A stretch of 64,000 bases of DNA from Melanocharis versteri. Lineage: Eukaryota; Chordata; Aves; Passeriformes; Melanocharitidae. This document shows, in pieces, positions 11,456 to 23,371 of the stretch. A program made the translations under genes and the position numbers. Below the pieces are notes generated by a model. That model did no database searches. It saw only the letters and a list, made by a program, of their open reading frames with translations, and was not told the DNA's origin. The stretch lies in the NCBI GenBank assembly GCA_013397845.1, contig VZTG01009274.1, positions 124,001 through 188,000 of the forward strand. Reading direction: 5' to 3'. How positions within the stretch are numbered: position 1 is the first letter of the stretch; each line of letters begins with the position of its first letter.

Positions 11456-14400
11456 ATAGAAGGCTTCATATAGCATTTGGCCATGAATTAAAAAACACCA
11501 TTAAGAAAAGCATTTGCAGGTACCAAAATGGAACTTTGCCACTTTTGTATCTAAAAGTGAAGGAGTATTAAGATACATCACAGTTTATTCCACACATACA
11601 ACTTCCAGCACTTTGCTTGATGGACTCTTATCATATTTTCGGCGATGTCCACCTAGTCCATCCCAGCAGTCACTCGTACACATACATGGGTGTATCTTCA
11701 TGAGCCTTTCAGCTCGGACCAGGTGACTGAGCATTCCTGAGGAAACTCGTCCTGTTCTCTATCAATCCATGTTGCAGAGTGTTCTCCTTACACACAGGCT
11801 GCTTTTTGAGCTAAGCCAAAGCAGAAAATGTGCTTCAGGAGCTGAACTAATGCAGCCCCATAGCTCACAGGCATTTGTTATGCATGGGCAGACTAGAGCT
11901 CACCTGAACCAACACCTTGTCCTCCCGAACGCAGAGAGTTTGGAAGTCAGGCCCTTGGCTCCGGCTGTTTCACTTTCCAGATCTGCTCGTGTTGGGATGC
12001 AAAATTGTTGCGGTGTATAGAGTCACACATCATGTTCCTCATGATCCTAGTACAAAGCAGACTGTAACTGCAGCCTCAGCAACTAACCCACATGTCTGCT
12101 GCACATCTGTACAGTGAAGAAGTCTGTGATAGGGTTTTTTTTTTTTTGGGGGGGGGGGGGTTGTTTTCTTTCTTTTTTTTTTAACTTCTATCAGGGAGTC
12201 TTAAATCTGGAGTTGTGGTTTTCTGTTATTGAATGTAATTTCAATGAAGAGATCTGTTGCATCTATCTGCCCTGCTCAGTTAGTGTCTCAAGCTACCACA
12301 ATCGCAGTGTTTTATAGACGAATCATATGTTATTTGCAACTCTCTTGCCTGGAAAACTGTTCCATTCTTACTGTGGCAAGATTTATTTCACTAAAACCAA
12401 CAAAATTCAGCCTTGGCAGGCAATAAGTTTCAGTGACAAAAGTCAAAGATCCCACTGTGGATTGAGCTGATTGAAATCCAGGCTGCCCTGCTCAACCAGT
12501 ATTCCCTCTGCCTTAGGCCACACTGAGTTGCCCGAATTCTTGAACAAGAGTCATTTAGGAAGCTCCTCCATCGAAGGTTTGTTTTCAGCCAGTCAGCCAG
12601 CTGGGGTGGGTCACTGGCATTTCTCAGTCACACAGCTATGGCAGGGATGACCAGGACAGGGACAGGAGTGGGTTTGAAGCCTGGACCGTGATAATTCAGA
12701 CTTAAATAGTTTTATACTACAGTGGGTTTGTAGGCTTATGCAAAAGGAATGACACTGATTTGTAGCTATTGAACATGGTTTGTAAAATTTAAGTAAAAAA
12801 TCTTATCTGGCAACTATTTCAGAAAGCATTCATTCCATATTCAGTGTGAACCACTATAGAATTGGAATTGTCCAAATAAACGGAATGAATCATGATACAG
12901 ATCCTAAAAGCCACCATCCTTTTAATGCAATCTGTTCCCTAGTTCATCTCTGTGTTGCCCCTTTTTCCTCTGAGTGGAAAGTTCACATGACACCATTAGA
13001 AGCAAGCACTCCAAAAGGCAGAGAGAGGCCACTTCATGTACTGCTTTGGAAGTTCCCTAAAGTGAAAAATGATATTCTTGAGGATGAAGATTCCACAATG
13101 CCTTAAGGTACAGTACATTCTCTAAAAATGATGCCTAAGCATATTTTTTACTATCTGTAATATTTCCAGCATAGTAAGATTACAGACATGCTCATAAGGA
13201 TTTGCTGGGAGCTATAACAGTCAAATCTTTCCATAAATTATCAGCACAAGAAAGCAGTCTTTTACTAGAAATTGATTTAACACTAACAAAATTGTGCTTA
13301 TCTTAATGAGTTAATTTGGTGTTCAAGTGCATATCATATACTCTTCCTTGGGGCTTTAAATAGAATCTAAAAATACATGTAATGGATATTTAAAGTGAAT
13401 TGTCTTTCTGTCGTGGATGGAAATATTAGGTCTATGTCTGAATTAATGCAATAGATATATAAATAGGTGAAATGGAAATTTCAATGGAAATTCAAAATGG
13501 ACTTTTCAATATAGAGGTATTGATTGATGGCTTCTTTCATTTATGTATTTCAAATAAAAGGCTATAAAATTAGAAGGTCATGAAGAAATGCTGACATCAC
13601 TTATTATGATTATTTGCTGTCCTGGACACTTTTATTAATGTCTTAATGATCAGTAGCTTTAAGCAACCTATCATTTTGCAAAATAAAAGACAATTGATCC
13701 AGTTATTTTTAATGGCTGTATATTCCTTAGCTGTATAATGGTGGTGCCTTTTTTCTTTTTTCAACAGAAAAGGATCTTCATTAAAACTATTCAGTATTTG
13801 TGATGAATTAAGATTTTAAAAATAATTGAATACTTACTTAAGAATCAATCTAAAAGTCTTAAAATTAATCAAAAGGTCAGCTTGGAGAAAGTGAAACGGG
13901 CCTGTTTTGTTCTGTTTTTGTATTTGGGAATGACTTCTGGGTGTGAATTTTGCTCAGGTGATGAGGGCAACACCTGAGAAATCAAAGTCAGCAATAAGCC
14001 CTTCACTCATGAAGAAGGAAAAGTCCCATTTCTTGAAGCTGTAGCATTCAGGTGAATAGTAAAATCCTCAGTGTAAATGTGGGACACAGTTAGCAATAAT
14101 ATACCCCAGATATTTTAAAAAAATTCTGTTTACCGACTACATTTACAATCTGATATACATTCACAGTCTAGTGACAGATTACATTTAATTCTTATCCTCA
14201 TTCTCATCACAACTCTCCCCAGTTCCTCTAAAAAGATTAACTTTACTGTAACTGCATCTGTCGAACAGAGACAGGACTGTTGTGAGCAAATGCACACTGG
14301 TGACAACAAAGTCTCAATATTGCAGAGAATTCACAAAAAAATTGTAATAGTTTAGAGGAGATTTTTTTCCTCTAAAAATAGAGATGCTCTACAAGTGAAC

Positions 14401-15264
14401 ACTGGAAGCATACTCAGAGAATGCAGATGATAGCCACTGCTAAAGGACAGTGCTCATGTCTTTTTAATCCACTGTTCTGCAGAAAAAGTAAAGCCATCTG
14501 ACTTCTTGGCATGATAATCTGTTTTTAGCCAAATGTTTTACTAAGCACAGCCAAATCTTGTTAATCCATGCTACCTATATTTCTAGGAACACGCAAGTTA
14601 CCTTGTACTTTGCTCTGCTGTTTTATTCTGTAACATTGTGTATCATGAATACAAACCTGTAAAGCAAATTAAACAGAATCCTGCTCAAAGTAAAATATAG
14701 CTAAACCCAAAATAGCACTTTCAATAAATTGAAACGTGGGGGAATATATACCAAAAAATTTTCACCCTATGCTGTCAAAATGAAAATGGAGTAGGGTTCC
14801 CCCATATTTAACACCTTACCACACATTTCTGTTCCCCATTCCACTCACTTGAACACTATGTTTTAGTACATTGAAATACTGCTTAGGTGTTTATTTTAAA
14901 AATTAAGAAATGTTTAGGAAATGACACAGTTTAGCCAGTGGCAAATAAGTGAAATTAAAAGTTGGCCTTCTGCCACTGAAAACAGAGACATGCTCCTAAT
15001 GTGTTGACTCAAAGCTCATAACATTTCTGGCAAATGAAGCATGAAGCATATTGTCAGATAAGTAAAGACTGTTACATCCAGAAAACTGTTCTACAGGAAT
15101 GCTAAGATTCCAAGTCAAGCACTGAGAAGTTAATAATTGCTGGGGTTAAACTGCCTAAGTAATATTAATTCAACCTACTTGTACATGTTATGATGTTCTT
15201 TAATTACATGATAATTGCTATACCTATTAAGTGCACTGAACATAGTGAGGGCAAGATCCAACTG
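11456..15264. other. Mostly unique AT-rich DNA
   Basis: Apart from the T/G homopolymer tract listed separately, I see no gene or repeat family. A 12-base word (aatggaaatttc) is nearly repeated in tandem at 13471-13494. The frames present are short and carry no recognisable motif. Confidence 0.5.
12131..12182. repeat. Homopolymer tract: T13 followed by G13, then T-rich
   Basis: Thirteen T (12135-12147) run straight into thirteen G (12148-12160), followed by a T-rich stretch with a run of eleven or more T ending near 12182. Such a run is prone to length errors in assembly and replication slippage. An uninterrupted G13 can in principle take part in G-quadruplex structures on the + strand. Confidence 0.95.
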
Positions 15265-15440
15265 CTAGTCCAGCTCTGTCTGGAATCTTTCCATCCAGTC
15301 ATTCGCTGTTCTTGCACTTGGCCAGGTGCTTGGACCTTGCGGGGTTGCCTCGATGACATCCTTCTGGGAGGAGGTGGTGGGAGGCACACGTCTCTCCTTG
15401 CAGCCGGGCTCGCAGCCAGAAGTCGTGGTGCCAACATAAC
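15265..15440 (-). other. Candidate terminal coding exon (unidentified), minus strand
   Basis: On the minus strand a strong splice acceptor (CTCTTTTTGCAG at 15441-15452, with a pyrimidine-rich lead-in) is followed by 58 open codons ending in TAG at 15267-15265. The segment is much richer in G+C and CpG than its surroundings, and its codons favour G or C at third positions. The predicted peptide is polar, has two cysteines at its start (GCEPGC) and ends WMERFQTELD. I do not recognise the protein. An ATTAAA lies about 65 bases beyond the stop (near 15200) and AATAAA forms lie near 14890 and 14625 on the same strand. High G+C alone keeps other frames open here too (a 127-codon plus-strand frame overlaps), so this may be chance. 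It could also be a non-coding exon or a CpG-rich regulatory patch. Confidence 0.22.
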
Positions 15441-15498
15441 CTGCAAAAAGAGATCCCAAGGGCAGGAGCTAGTCCTACATCTACGGAGCTTTGCTCAC

Positions 15499-15552
15499 CT
15501 GATTTATTGCAGGAGTCTGCTTGTGGGAGCACTTGATATGTTTTTACAGAAG
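15499..15552 (-). other. Candidate 54-nt internal exon upstream of the candidate terminal exon
   Basis: On the minus strand an acceptor (TGACACCTTTCAG) precedes 54 bases that end in CAG followed by GTGAGC, a good donor. One frame is open and leaves one base at the donor, which matches the two bases needed by the candidate exon at 15265-15440. The implied intron (15441-15498) is only 58 bases, shorter than usual for vertebrates, which counts against this model. The protein is not recognised. Confidence 0.13.
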
Positions 15553-18500
15553 CTGAAAGGTGTCAGTGAATAAAACAGAGGCTTTCAAAAGAGAAAGGAC
15601 AATATTAGTACTAAAAGAAACTGAAAAACACACCAATACTGAATTGGCCCTTATCTCTGTTTCTGTCACAGAATTCTTCATGCAAAGATGATCAAATACT
15701 TTTAGTTAGCTTTCTCACAGCTGCCTACTGCCAATCCCAGCACTAGCTCTAAGAAATGGAAAGAGAACTTCTTCAGGAAAATCATGTTTGTTTGTTAAGC
15801 ATTATGATAGCACTAACAACAGGACTGAATTCAAAGATCGGGGATAAATACTTGTACTGTATTTAACACGTTAATCCGAGAAAAAGTATAGAGCAGCGAG
15901 CCAAGAAGTAGCTGTTGTCTGTTCGATAATCCCACAAAAAGGCTGTGCAAGAAATGAGCAATAGTGTCATTAGCGGCTGCCATAATGATCATGTATAAAG
16001 AGCTGATTTGTAACCACCTTAATTCTGACTATTTTCACTTTTGTGAGGGATTCTTTGTTTTAATGTGCTCCATTATGCATGGTTTTCTTTAACATGGGAT
16101 GCTAATGGAAGGAGCAGGGCAAGGAATGCCTCTCCACAGCTGCAGGGCCAACAAGAAGACTGGAAACTTCAGAACTCGGCAAAGACCTCCATCACCCAGG
16201 TTGTCCATGCTCACAGTGGTTGGATATTACCTGGCGTTAACCACACATTTTAGCAGTGGTTTTCACAGCAGTGTTTCATTGCACTACGGAGGGACCCAGG
16301 ACTGCAGCTTTTCTTCCCATATTTCTAAAGGGAGCAATTTCACCACTTGCCTACGGACATGCTTATTTCTGCTTCTCAGCCCTCTCCTGCTCCCTTCTGC
16401 TTTCGTCCAGACCCCCAGCTTCTGACCTCTCTCAACACATGCCTTTTGTCTGCTTGTCTCTCTTTCCTCTTGGATCAGATTCTTTCCTTTACTGCCAGGA
16501 CACCAATGTGAATTGCATGGCTGATGGATAGCAACTGGTTTTCTGTCTTGGTTCTGGACTAATGGCATGACAAAACTGCTCAATCCCTTGCAGCATTTCT
16601 CCCAGGGAGACATATGCATATTTCCAGTATTCTCAGCCACAAGCATTTAAAATATCAGGACGTAGACCACGACAGATCATGAAACTGCCTTCACAGTCAC
16701 AGGACTGTGTTTAAAAAAACCCAAGCCCCAAACTTCTGTTGTTCTTTGTATTAGACTTCTTGGGTTTTATTCTCAATTAAAAAAAAAAAATCAACAGGTA
16801 GTTACACTGTGTTTTCAGCCTTTTCATTATAATATTGAGTTCTGTAAAACTTCTCTTAAAAATATTGACAACTAAAATTTTCTTAAGCTGAGCTGGGCTT
16901 CAGAAGTTTTCATTTTAAGAACATAAAGTGGTGCAGGAGGTGGGCTAGAACCAGGAGTACTTTTAGCTCTGCCCCTTGTCCATGTATAGGGATAAAGCAT
17001 GCTTAAGGCCCAGAGGATCCTTGGAGAAATTAGCTGCCAGGCTTCAGCTGACTGTCTGGATCATGTAGCAGTGTGCTTTCCAGAGCTGTCTCCATCAGCA
17101 TTTTAATTGACATAGATTTTTGTAGCAAGAAACCTTCTGAGCAGATTCATGCCTCTGCTCCAAGCAGCAAGGATAACAGTCTCCTTTCATAGGCAGCTGG
17201 AAGGATTTTTACATGGACAACACTATTTTAACCTTAATACTATTTCTGAAAATGGATGAAGCATTAAAATGGCACTCTCTAGAAGAACTCAGCCTGAAGT
17301 GAGCAAACAACATGACATACTTCATGGTGAAAAACTGAAACATGGCAAACTTCTGAGCAACTCAAAATGAAAGTTAGTGGGGGAAAAAAATTGGGCAATA
17401 AGGCGTTGTTACCATTCGTGTTTAACATGAGGTGAACTTGGGGAATCTAATTAATTTGTTCCATATTCACTTTAAAGTTTGTTTCGACACTTAGATATGT
17501 ATTGATACTATGAGACTATGTTTATATACTACAGTTATATTACTGGGTTTAAACACATAATTTTAATTATGTACCTGAAAAGATCTGTTCCTTCATATTA
17601 ATAGATGTTGCTTTTATTTTAAATCCCATCTTTAAATGTAATTTCAGGACATTATCCTACTCTAAAATTCTGGATTATACATAGATATCCTTCTGATTAA
17701 CAGTACTACTCAAAATCTCATTTTAATATATAATAATTGGAAATAAAAATACTTGGTATTAAGAATAGCAATTATTTTTGCTTTTTGACAGTTGAGGCTC
17801 CAAATTATGCCCTGTCACTTTGGAAAATCTCCTTTACTTAATGGCAGTTGACAGCTTCAAGAATGGAGAAAAATGGACAAGATATATTTCATAAGCTTCA
17901 AATTTACACTTCTTGACTGTTTTCTACTTATTTGTGTACAGATCTGAATTTGGTTGGCAATTAAATTTCTTAATACATTATGGGTATCACAGGTCCATTT
18001 ACAATCCAAGGTTTGAAAAATTTGGAATCTTTGAAATGATGATGGGCCAAACCCTACCCTATCCCACTGGACTAAATCCAAAATAATTCCGTGAAGAAAA
18101 TGAACATTTGAAGAAAAATACCTGGAATTCAGACTTACCCCAATGAACTCACTCCCAGATTCACATTAAGGAAAGGCTGACAGCTCAGTAAAGTATCTAG
18201 CTGTGAATGCAATTTAATGAATAAAACCATGGTTCAAATTAGGCAGCAGGAGGACTTAACAGATGACTGTTGTGGTACTTGTGTCACACTTGTATTATAT
18301 TCCAAACATGACTTTCTTTTTCTGCTTCACCTCTGAATCTGTCCCAGATATAGAATACTTAAACCTTTGTATCCTCTAAACCTACAGTTAGAGCTCTCAT
18401 AAACTGCGAAGAATTACATCAGTCTTCTACACACAACTCTTAAAGCTATTGAATGCCTACAGTATGCTGCACACAAGTGATAAAAGTGTGTATGTGTGAC

Positions 18501-19284
18501 ACTATGTCTGCTTGGTAGCGGAAAAGGAGAGAGAGATGCTGAAACACCCAATTCTACTATTAAATAATGACTTGCTTATGAGGCTCACTGACCTATTAAA
18601 TACAAACATCTGGTCTAGGTGTTCAGGATCCAAATGAATTACCCACCAAAGACTAACCAGGCATATCAGACCTCAGCTCACTCCCAACAACCAAATCACC
18701 CAATATTTCACTTGTGGAAAAAGTAAATGTTTTGTTAAAGTGGGGCTAGTCACATAAAAGTTTTTTCCAGTACTGACAATAAGGCTTTATGATTTGTGTT
18801 ACTGTATTCGTCAGCTGTGTTCTGTTGCTATTCTACTAAACTTATCAAAAGCTTCAGTTTTCTCATGACTTTCCTCAATCACAATGTGATCCCATCCTGT
18901 CTGATAATTTATGAACAGGTCTTGTTGGAACTGGGAAAGAACAAAACTCAGAACTATGGAGAAGGGTTTGTTTATCACTTGAATTTAAGATATACTTTTG
19001 TGTGAGTCAGTATTAAACAATAAATTGTGCACGGTGTTGAAGGAGTTGTGATAAATGGTAGTGCCAAAGACTTTACTGATACTAATCTGAGACCTGATTA
19101 CTTGTAATTGTTCTATTTTTTTTACTCTAATGGGCATGTGTCAGGCTTGGTTCACCAATTACATGGCTTGTTGCGGCCGTGCCACAGAAGTTTCAATGTT
19201 GCTCTGTGACAGAACAGCTCAAATCTCTGTGCCTGCTGATAGCTGAAGAGGAAGAATTATCAGTATGCCTCTCTTTGCTCTTAC
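15553..19284. other. Unique DNA, includes a CpG-retaining block
   Basis: No gene is recognised. 15836-16030 keeps about six CpG dinucleotides in otherwise CpG-poor AT-rich DNA and contains homeodomain-type TAAT words, including TAATCC; this is a candidate conserved non-coding element only by appearance. Overlapping open frames at 16065-16646 (up to 120 codons, both strands) lack family motifs. A 12-base A run lies at 16779-16790. Confidence 0.45.
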
Positions 19285-19488
19285 CTTGTTTGATATCTAT
19301 TCTCAACACATTGTTTTGTTGCTGCTCTATGGATCACTGAGAGACAATTAGCCTTGCCTTTGGGAAGGCAGAAATCAGACCACTGGCTCTGTGTTCCAGA
19401 GAACAAAGAAGAAAGTGTGTGCCGCTGCTGGGTGTTTGGCACTCGATGAAATGATGTTTTCTCAGAAGCTTGCATTCAGCCTGCCTTC
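19285..19488 (-). other. Candidate spliced exon (possibly non-coding), minus strand
   Basis: On the minus strand, CTTTTCCCCTGCCAG (strong acceptor) and CAAG|GTAAGAGC (strong donor) bracket 204 bases. One frame runs from an ATG at 19475 to the donor, but the same frame has a stop just upstream inside the exon. It would have to be a first coding exon or part of a non-coding RNA. No protein family is recognised, and paired splice-like signals occur by chance in DNA of this length. Confidence 0.12.
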
Positions 19489-22400
19489 CTGGCAGGGGAA
19501 AAGCTGTGCCTGTGTGAAAACCAGGTGGCTGCAATTCCTGTCTAGCCGCGCTTAGGTCTCAATTATCCAGTAAGGCATCTGTGTCTCCTGTGGTCCTGGG
19601 TCCTTTAACCCAGGGGGAGAGACTGGATTGTTCAAGTTAGAGAACATGAACTGGCTGCAGTAGTCAGCAAAACTCCTGCCTCCAGCAGGTGAGCTGAATG
19701 GCTTTTTTCTAACAGGAGCAGCAGTTGGCTCCTGGCACTACCTGCAGAATAACATCTGCTAGGAGCCTGGCAGAGAGCAGTGGGAAGAGTTGGCTCTGTG
19801 GATTATAAACCTTGGATGCCTTCTTACCCAAATTCTGTCACTTTTCTCCTGCTAGTGAGCCAAGTGTTGCTTAAAAAGAAAGGAATATGTTCTCTCACAG
19901 AAAAATGATCACTGGAAGGGAACTCTTTACCCTGATGTTAACACAGTTAAGCTTTCCTTTGTCCTGGTGAAGGAATGCAGAGCTGTGTGTGAGGATGTGA
20001 GGATGGGGAATATAGAACAGGTGGAAATATACTTTAGCAAATGCATGACATCTGTCTTCTTACGTGTTCTCTAAGTGAGAGGTGCTTTGCTAATGACTGT
20101 ACATAATTTTCTTTCCTCCTGCACCCCCACCCATCTTCCTCCTGACCTTCATAGCTTATTCTACACCTTAATTTTCACCTTCTGGCAATGCTTCGTAAAG
20201 ATGGTCTGCATGTTCACTAGTCCATAGGGGAGAAACTTGCAGAAAAGTGAATGCAAAAGAACAATGTTTAAGAAAAAAGTCATTGATTGTTAGTACTGCC
20301 ATAGTAACTAGTTCCATCTTCTCTTTATATGTTTTATTCACTGTATTTTATCCACTTATTTTTTAGATTGTTGGCATGCTGGAGCCGGACCTGCATTTTA
20401 TTATGGCTTTTTAAAACTACACTGAAATTGCAAAGGAAAGAGTTTACATCAATCAGAAGACATGAAAATTATTTCACAAAGAGGGATGTCACTGTACTTC
20501 TTTTGGGACCTCAATTTTCTGTTACTAAACCAATCACATCTAGTCTGTAATGCAAAATTAGCAATTCATCACGTACTTTTCAACAAAAGGTATGCATGAA
20601 GGTGGAGTCATAGTTATGAAAGCTTTAAACTCCTCATAGTAAATTGTCATCAATGGCAGTGCAAAAATGACTGTATTTACAGACAAGAAAACTTCTCAGA
20701 TAAACACATTTATAGCTGTTTAACATTTCCTGTTGACGCTGTTCCTGTTTTCCAGTTACTCTTCAAACAGATTCATTTGAAAATGCTGATAGGTGGCTTA
20801 GCATTGTGCCACAAAATGCTATACAAGGTCCCCAAACATAAATATGTAAGGCTAAGATAGTTTAGTAACTTAATTTAATAACTTGTATTTAAATATACTT
20901 ATGGACAATGCAATAAACTAAACAATTCACATACTAGAGCTGTTTATCCTTCATGAATCTGTTTTCAATAGCTGACTTGTTTAACCAACATAAACAACTC
21001 CCTTATTTAATCATGTATAATTTTGGAACTTGGGTTAGAACATTCCCACAATATTTGGTGCAGATGTTATAAAGTCGTAAAAATCTGCAAAATACCCTGT
21101 TTTAACGCTGGTTATTTTAGGATTAGGAACAAGATGGGTAAACTGAATGAAGGTCAAACACACTATAAATTATGAAAACATTAAGCAACTGCTTTTTACC
21201 TTATTTGCCTTTGTGGTGAGGGTGACAAGTACTGGGACACCTGGGAATCTGCTTGATCACGCATCACCTGACACGGAATTTTGAAATATCGCAGATTAAG
21301 GTCTAACACTGATGCATACAAAGTCATTCTACAAAATTTTTGTCCCATAGGTACCAGCATTTGTTAGGTATCATCAGTGTTTCTTCTTGTGTGATTGAGT
21401 TTCTTCAGTGTTTAGATGCCCAGAGATCCCTCAAGTCCCTGCATCTGCTTCTTCCCTTTATTGTGTGGAATTCAGGACCCAGGAGGACTAGAGGCTTCTT
21501 CAACCGATTGTTCTCACCCTGCACTACCCTCCCAGCTCCCTTTCCTTCTCCCAGTTTAGCTGTGTGGCAAAGGGAAAGTTGTTCATTGCTGCTCCACAAT
21601 CTTCAGAAGGAATTTACTATTCCCCTCCAGTATGGTCAACCAGCCTTACAGCCGTGAGGGTAGAATCAACTCTTTCTTCATTTCGGCCTGACTGATTCTT
21701 GCTTACCTGAGACACCAGGTCTAACACTTTGGGCCACGTTCACACTCTGAGCAAACCTGAATAAGACAGGATGAAGGGCTCTGCTCTTAATGCCACCAAG
21801 TGAGGTTTGAGGATGGTGATGTGATAAGAAATTGAGTAGAGCAGCCTCACATTTTGTATTGTGTTCCTGTAGCTGGGCACAGTAAAGGAGTCATGCAATT
21901 TGTCGCTGATGCTGGGACAAATCCTTGAACTGTAGTGTAGCTTCAATTATGTTTGGAATATGAACATTTGTAAAGATCTCTCTGAAAATATTGACTGAGT
22001 GAACAGTGAAAAATTGTTTATGGGCTGTGGGCGTCAGGGAGCACAAGCTCTGAGACCTGGGGCTGCCTGTAAGATGCTATTTGGGGTGTTTCTGTGCCCA
22101 ATCCAAAACTCCTTTACAAGCTTCCAATGGGAGATACAGTGTCATAGAGAAACTTAAGGACCTTCAGTCGAAGTGGTAGCCTGGTCAGGTACCTTGGTGA
22201 ATGAAAAAAAAGTGAGGTACTGTGATAACATCTCAAAATAAATAGTGATTTTGGTTTTCAGTTTAAACACTTCAGTGTTTTGATAAATCATTAAGAAAAC
22301 ACAAAACCTAGATCAGAACATATCCTTTTCCCCCACTGATCAGGAATAGGTGTATCACATATGGATTAAATAAAAAGAAGAAACCCTTGAGTCATGCGAG

Positions 22401-23317
22401 CGATTCATTTTACAAACTCTAAGTTATAGAAACACTAAATTTGACCATCCATTTCCCTGTAATTTTGTCCCGCACATGCCATACAGTAGCAGATGAATTA
22501 TGATTGTCAAAATTCAGTGTCTGTGGGACAGTCTGTCAGTCTCTGTAAACTGATGGTAAGGGCACAAATGTACAAGGGTGCTGCCTCTGAGATTGCAAGC
22601 TGGAGCACAGGTACACACTCCTGCTACATGACCCAGGGTTGGATGTCTCTTCAATGACTGAAATGGCTGAAGGCTCCAGAATGTTTCAGTCAAACACAAG
22701 TTTGGGTAATCCTTGCCTTTGGCAGCCACTAGTTCTGTCTGTGTGTTACAATAGCATCTTCAAAGATCCCTCGGATAAATGAGTGGGAATAGGGGCTCAT
22801 GGTGAAGCAACATCCCTATTTTCTCTCTTCCCATCTGTCAGCCTTTGCCCAGCCTCTCTTAAATCCCCATTCCCTAGCACACAGTCCTAAATTTTCCCTT
22901 CTGTCTGTCAGGCACACACTTAAAACAAGTTTCTTCCTCTTTCCTGCCTATGCTATCCAGTGGATCTAGTGTGTGTGAGGACTCCTGAGAAGTATTTAAT
23001 AGATGTGGTCATATTTACTCCTGCCAGCTGTACTGGAAGTTATGAAATTGTGCCACCACCACTCAATTCTTGTGCTTCGGAGAAACTTGCTGACAACTGC
23101 TTGAAGGGCGGCTATTTCCCATTGTGCTCCATGACAGTAAAGCCAAATGCCCTCAGGGAGAAGGATGACCTCGTAACTGGTGAGGGGATGGAGACAAGAG
23201 AATCCCATTAAGAACAAAGAGATAGGAATACCACTTGCAAAGTCACAGCCCACTGAGGTCAGCTGGGAAAGAATAAGGGGAGATGGCAGCCATGTTGAAA
23301 GGCGTCTTCAGCAAGGC
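19489..23317. other. Unique DNA, no gene recognised
   Basis: No repeat family or gene is recognised. A 50-base segment at 21707-21756 on the minus strand is bounded by a good acceptor (TGTCTTATTCAG) and an excellent donor (CTCAG|GTAAGC) and could be a non-coding RNA exon. There is no independent support. Other open frames are short. Confidence 0.45.
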
Positions 23318-23371
23318 TTTGTTGAACTTCTTCTGATCAACTTTGTCGAACTTCTTCTGATCAACTTTGTC
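23318..23371. repeat. 24-bp tandem repeat, two copies plus a 6-base start of a third
   Basis: 23318-23341 and 23342-23365 are identical except for one T/C difference; 23366-23371 repeats the first six bases. The near-identity suggests a recent duplication. The unit is a multiple of three, so the open frame across it contains a repeated FVELLLIN peptide, but there is no evidence that the frame is a gene. Confidence 0.95.

Noticed and set aside
16065..16646. Overlapping open frames on both strands near 16.1-16.6 kb.
   Set aside because: Possible exon models run into stops or lack a usable acceptor/donor pair, and no peptide is recognisable.
18188..18203. TATCTAGCTGTGAA resembles part of miR-9.
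   Set aside because: The 5' seed of miR-9 is absent and there is no complementary arm nearby.
20400..20412. TATGGCTTTTTA matches the first 12 bases of miR-135.
   Set aside because: The match ends there and no hairpin is evident.
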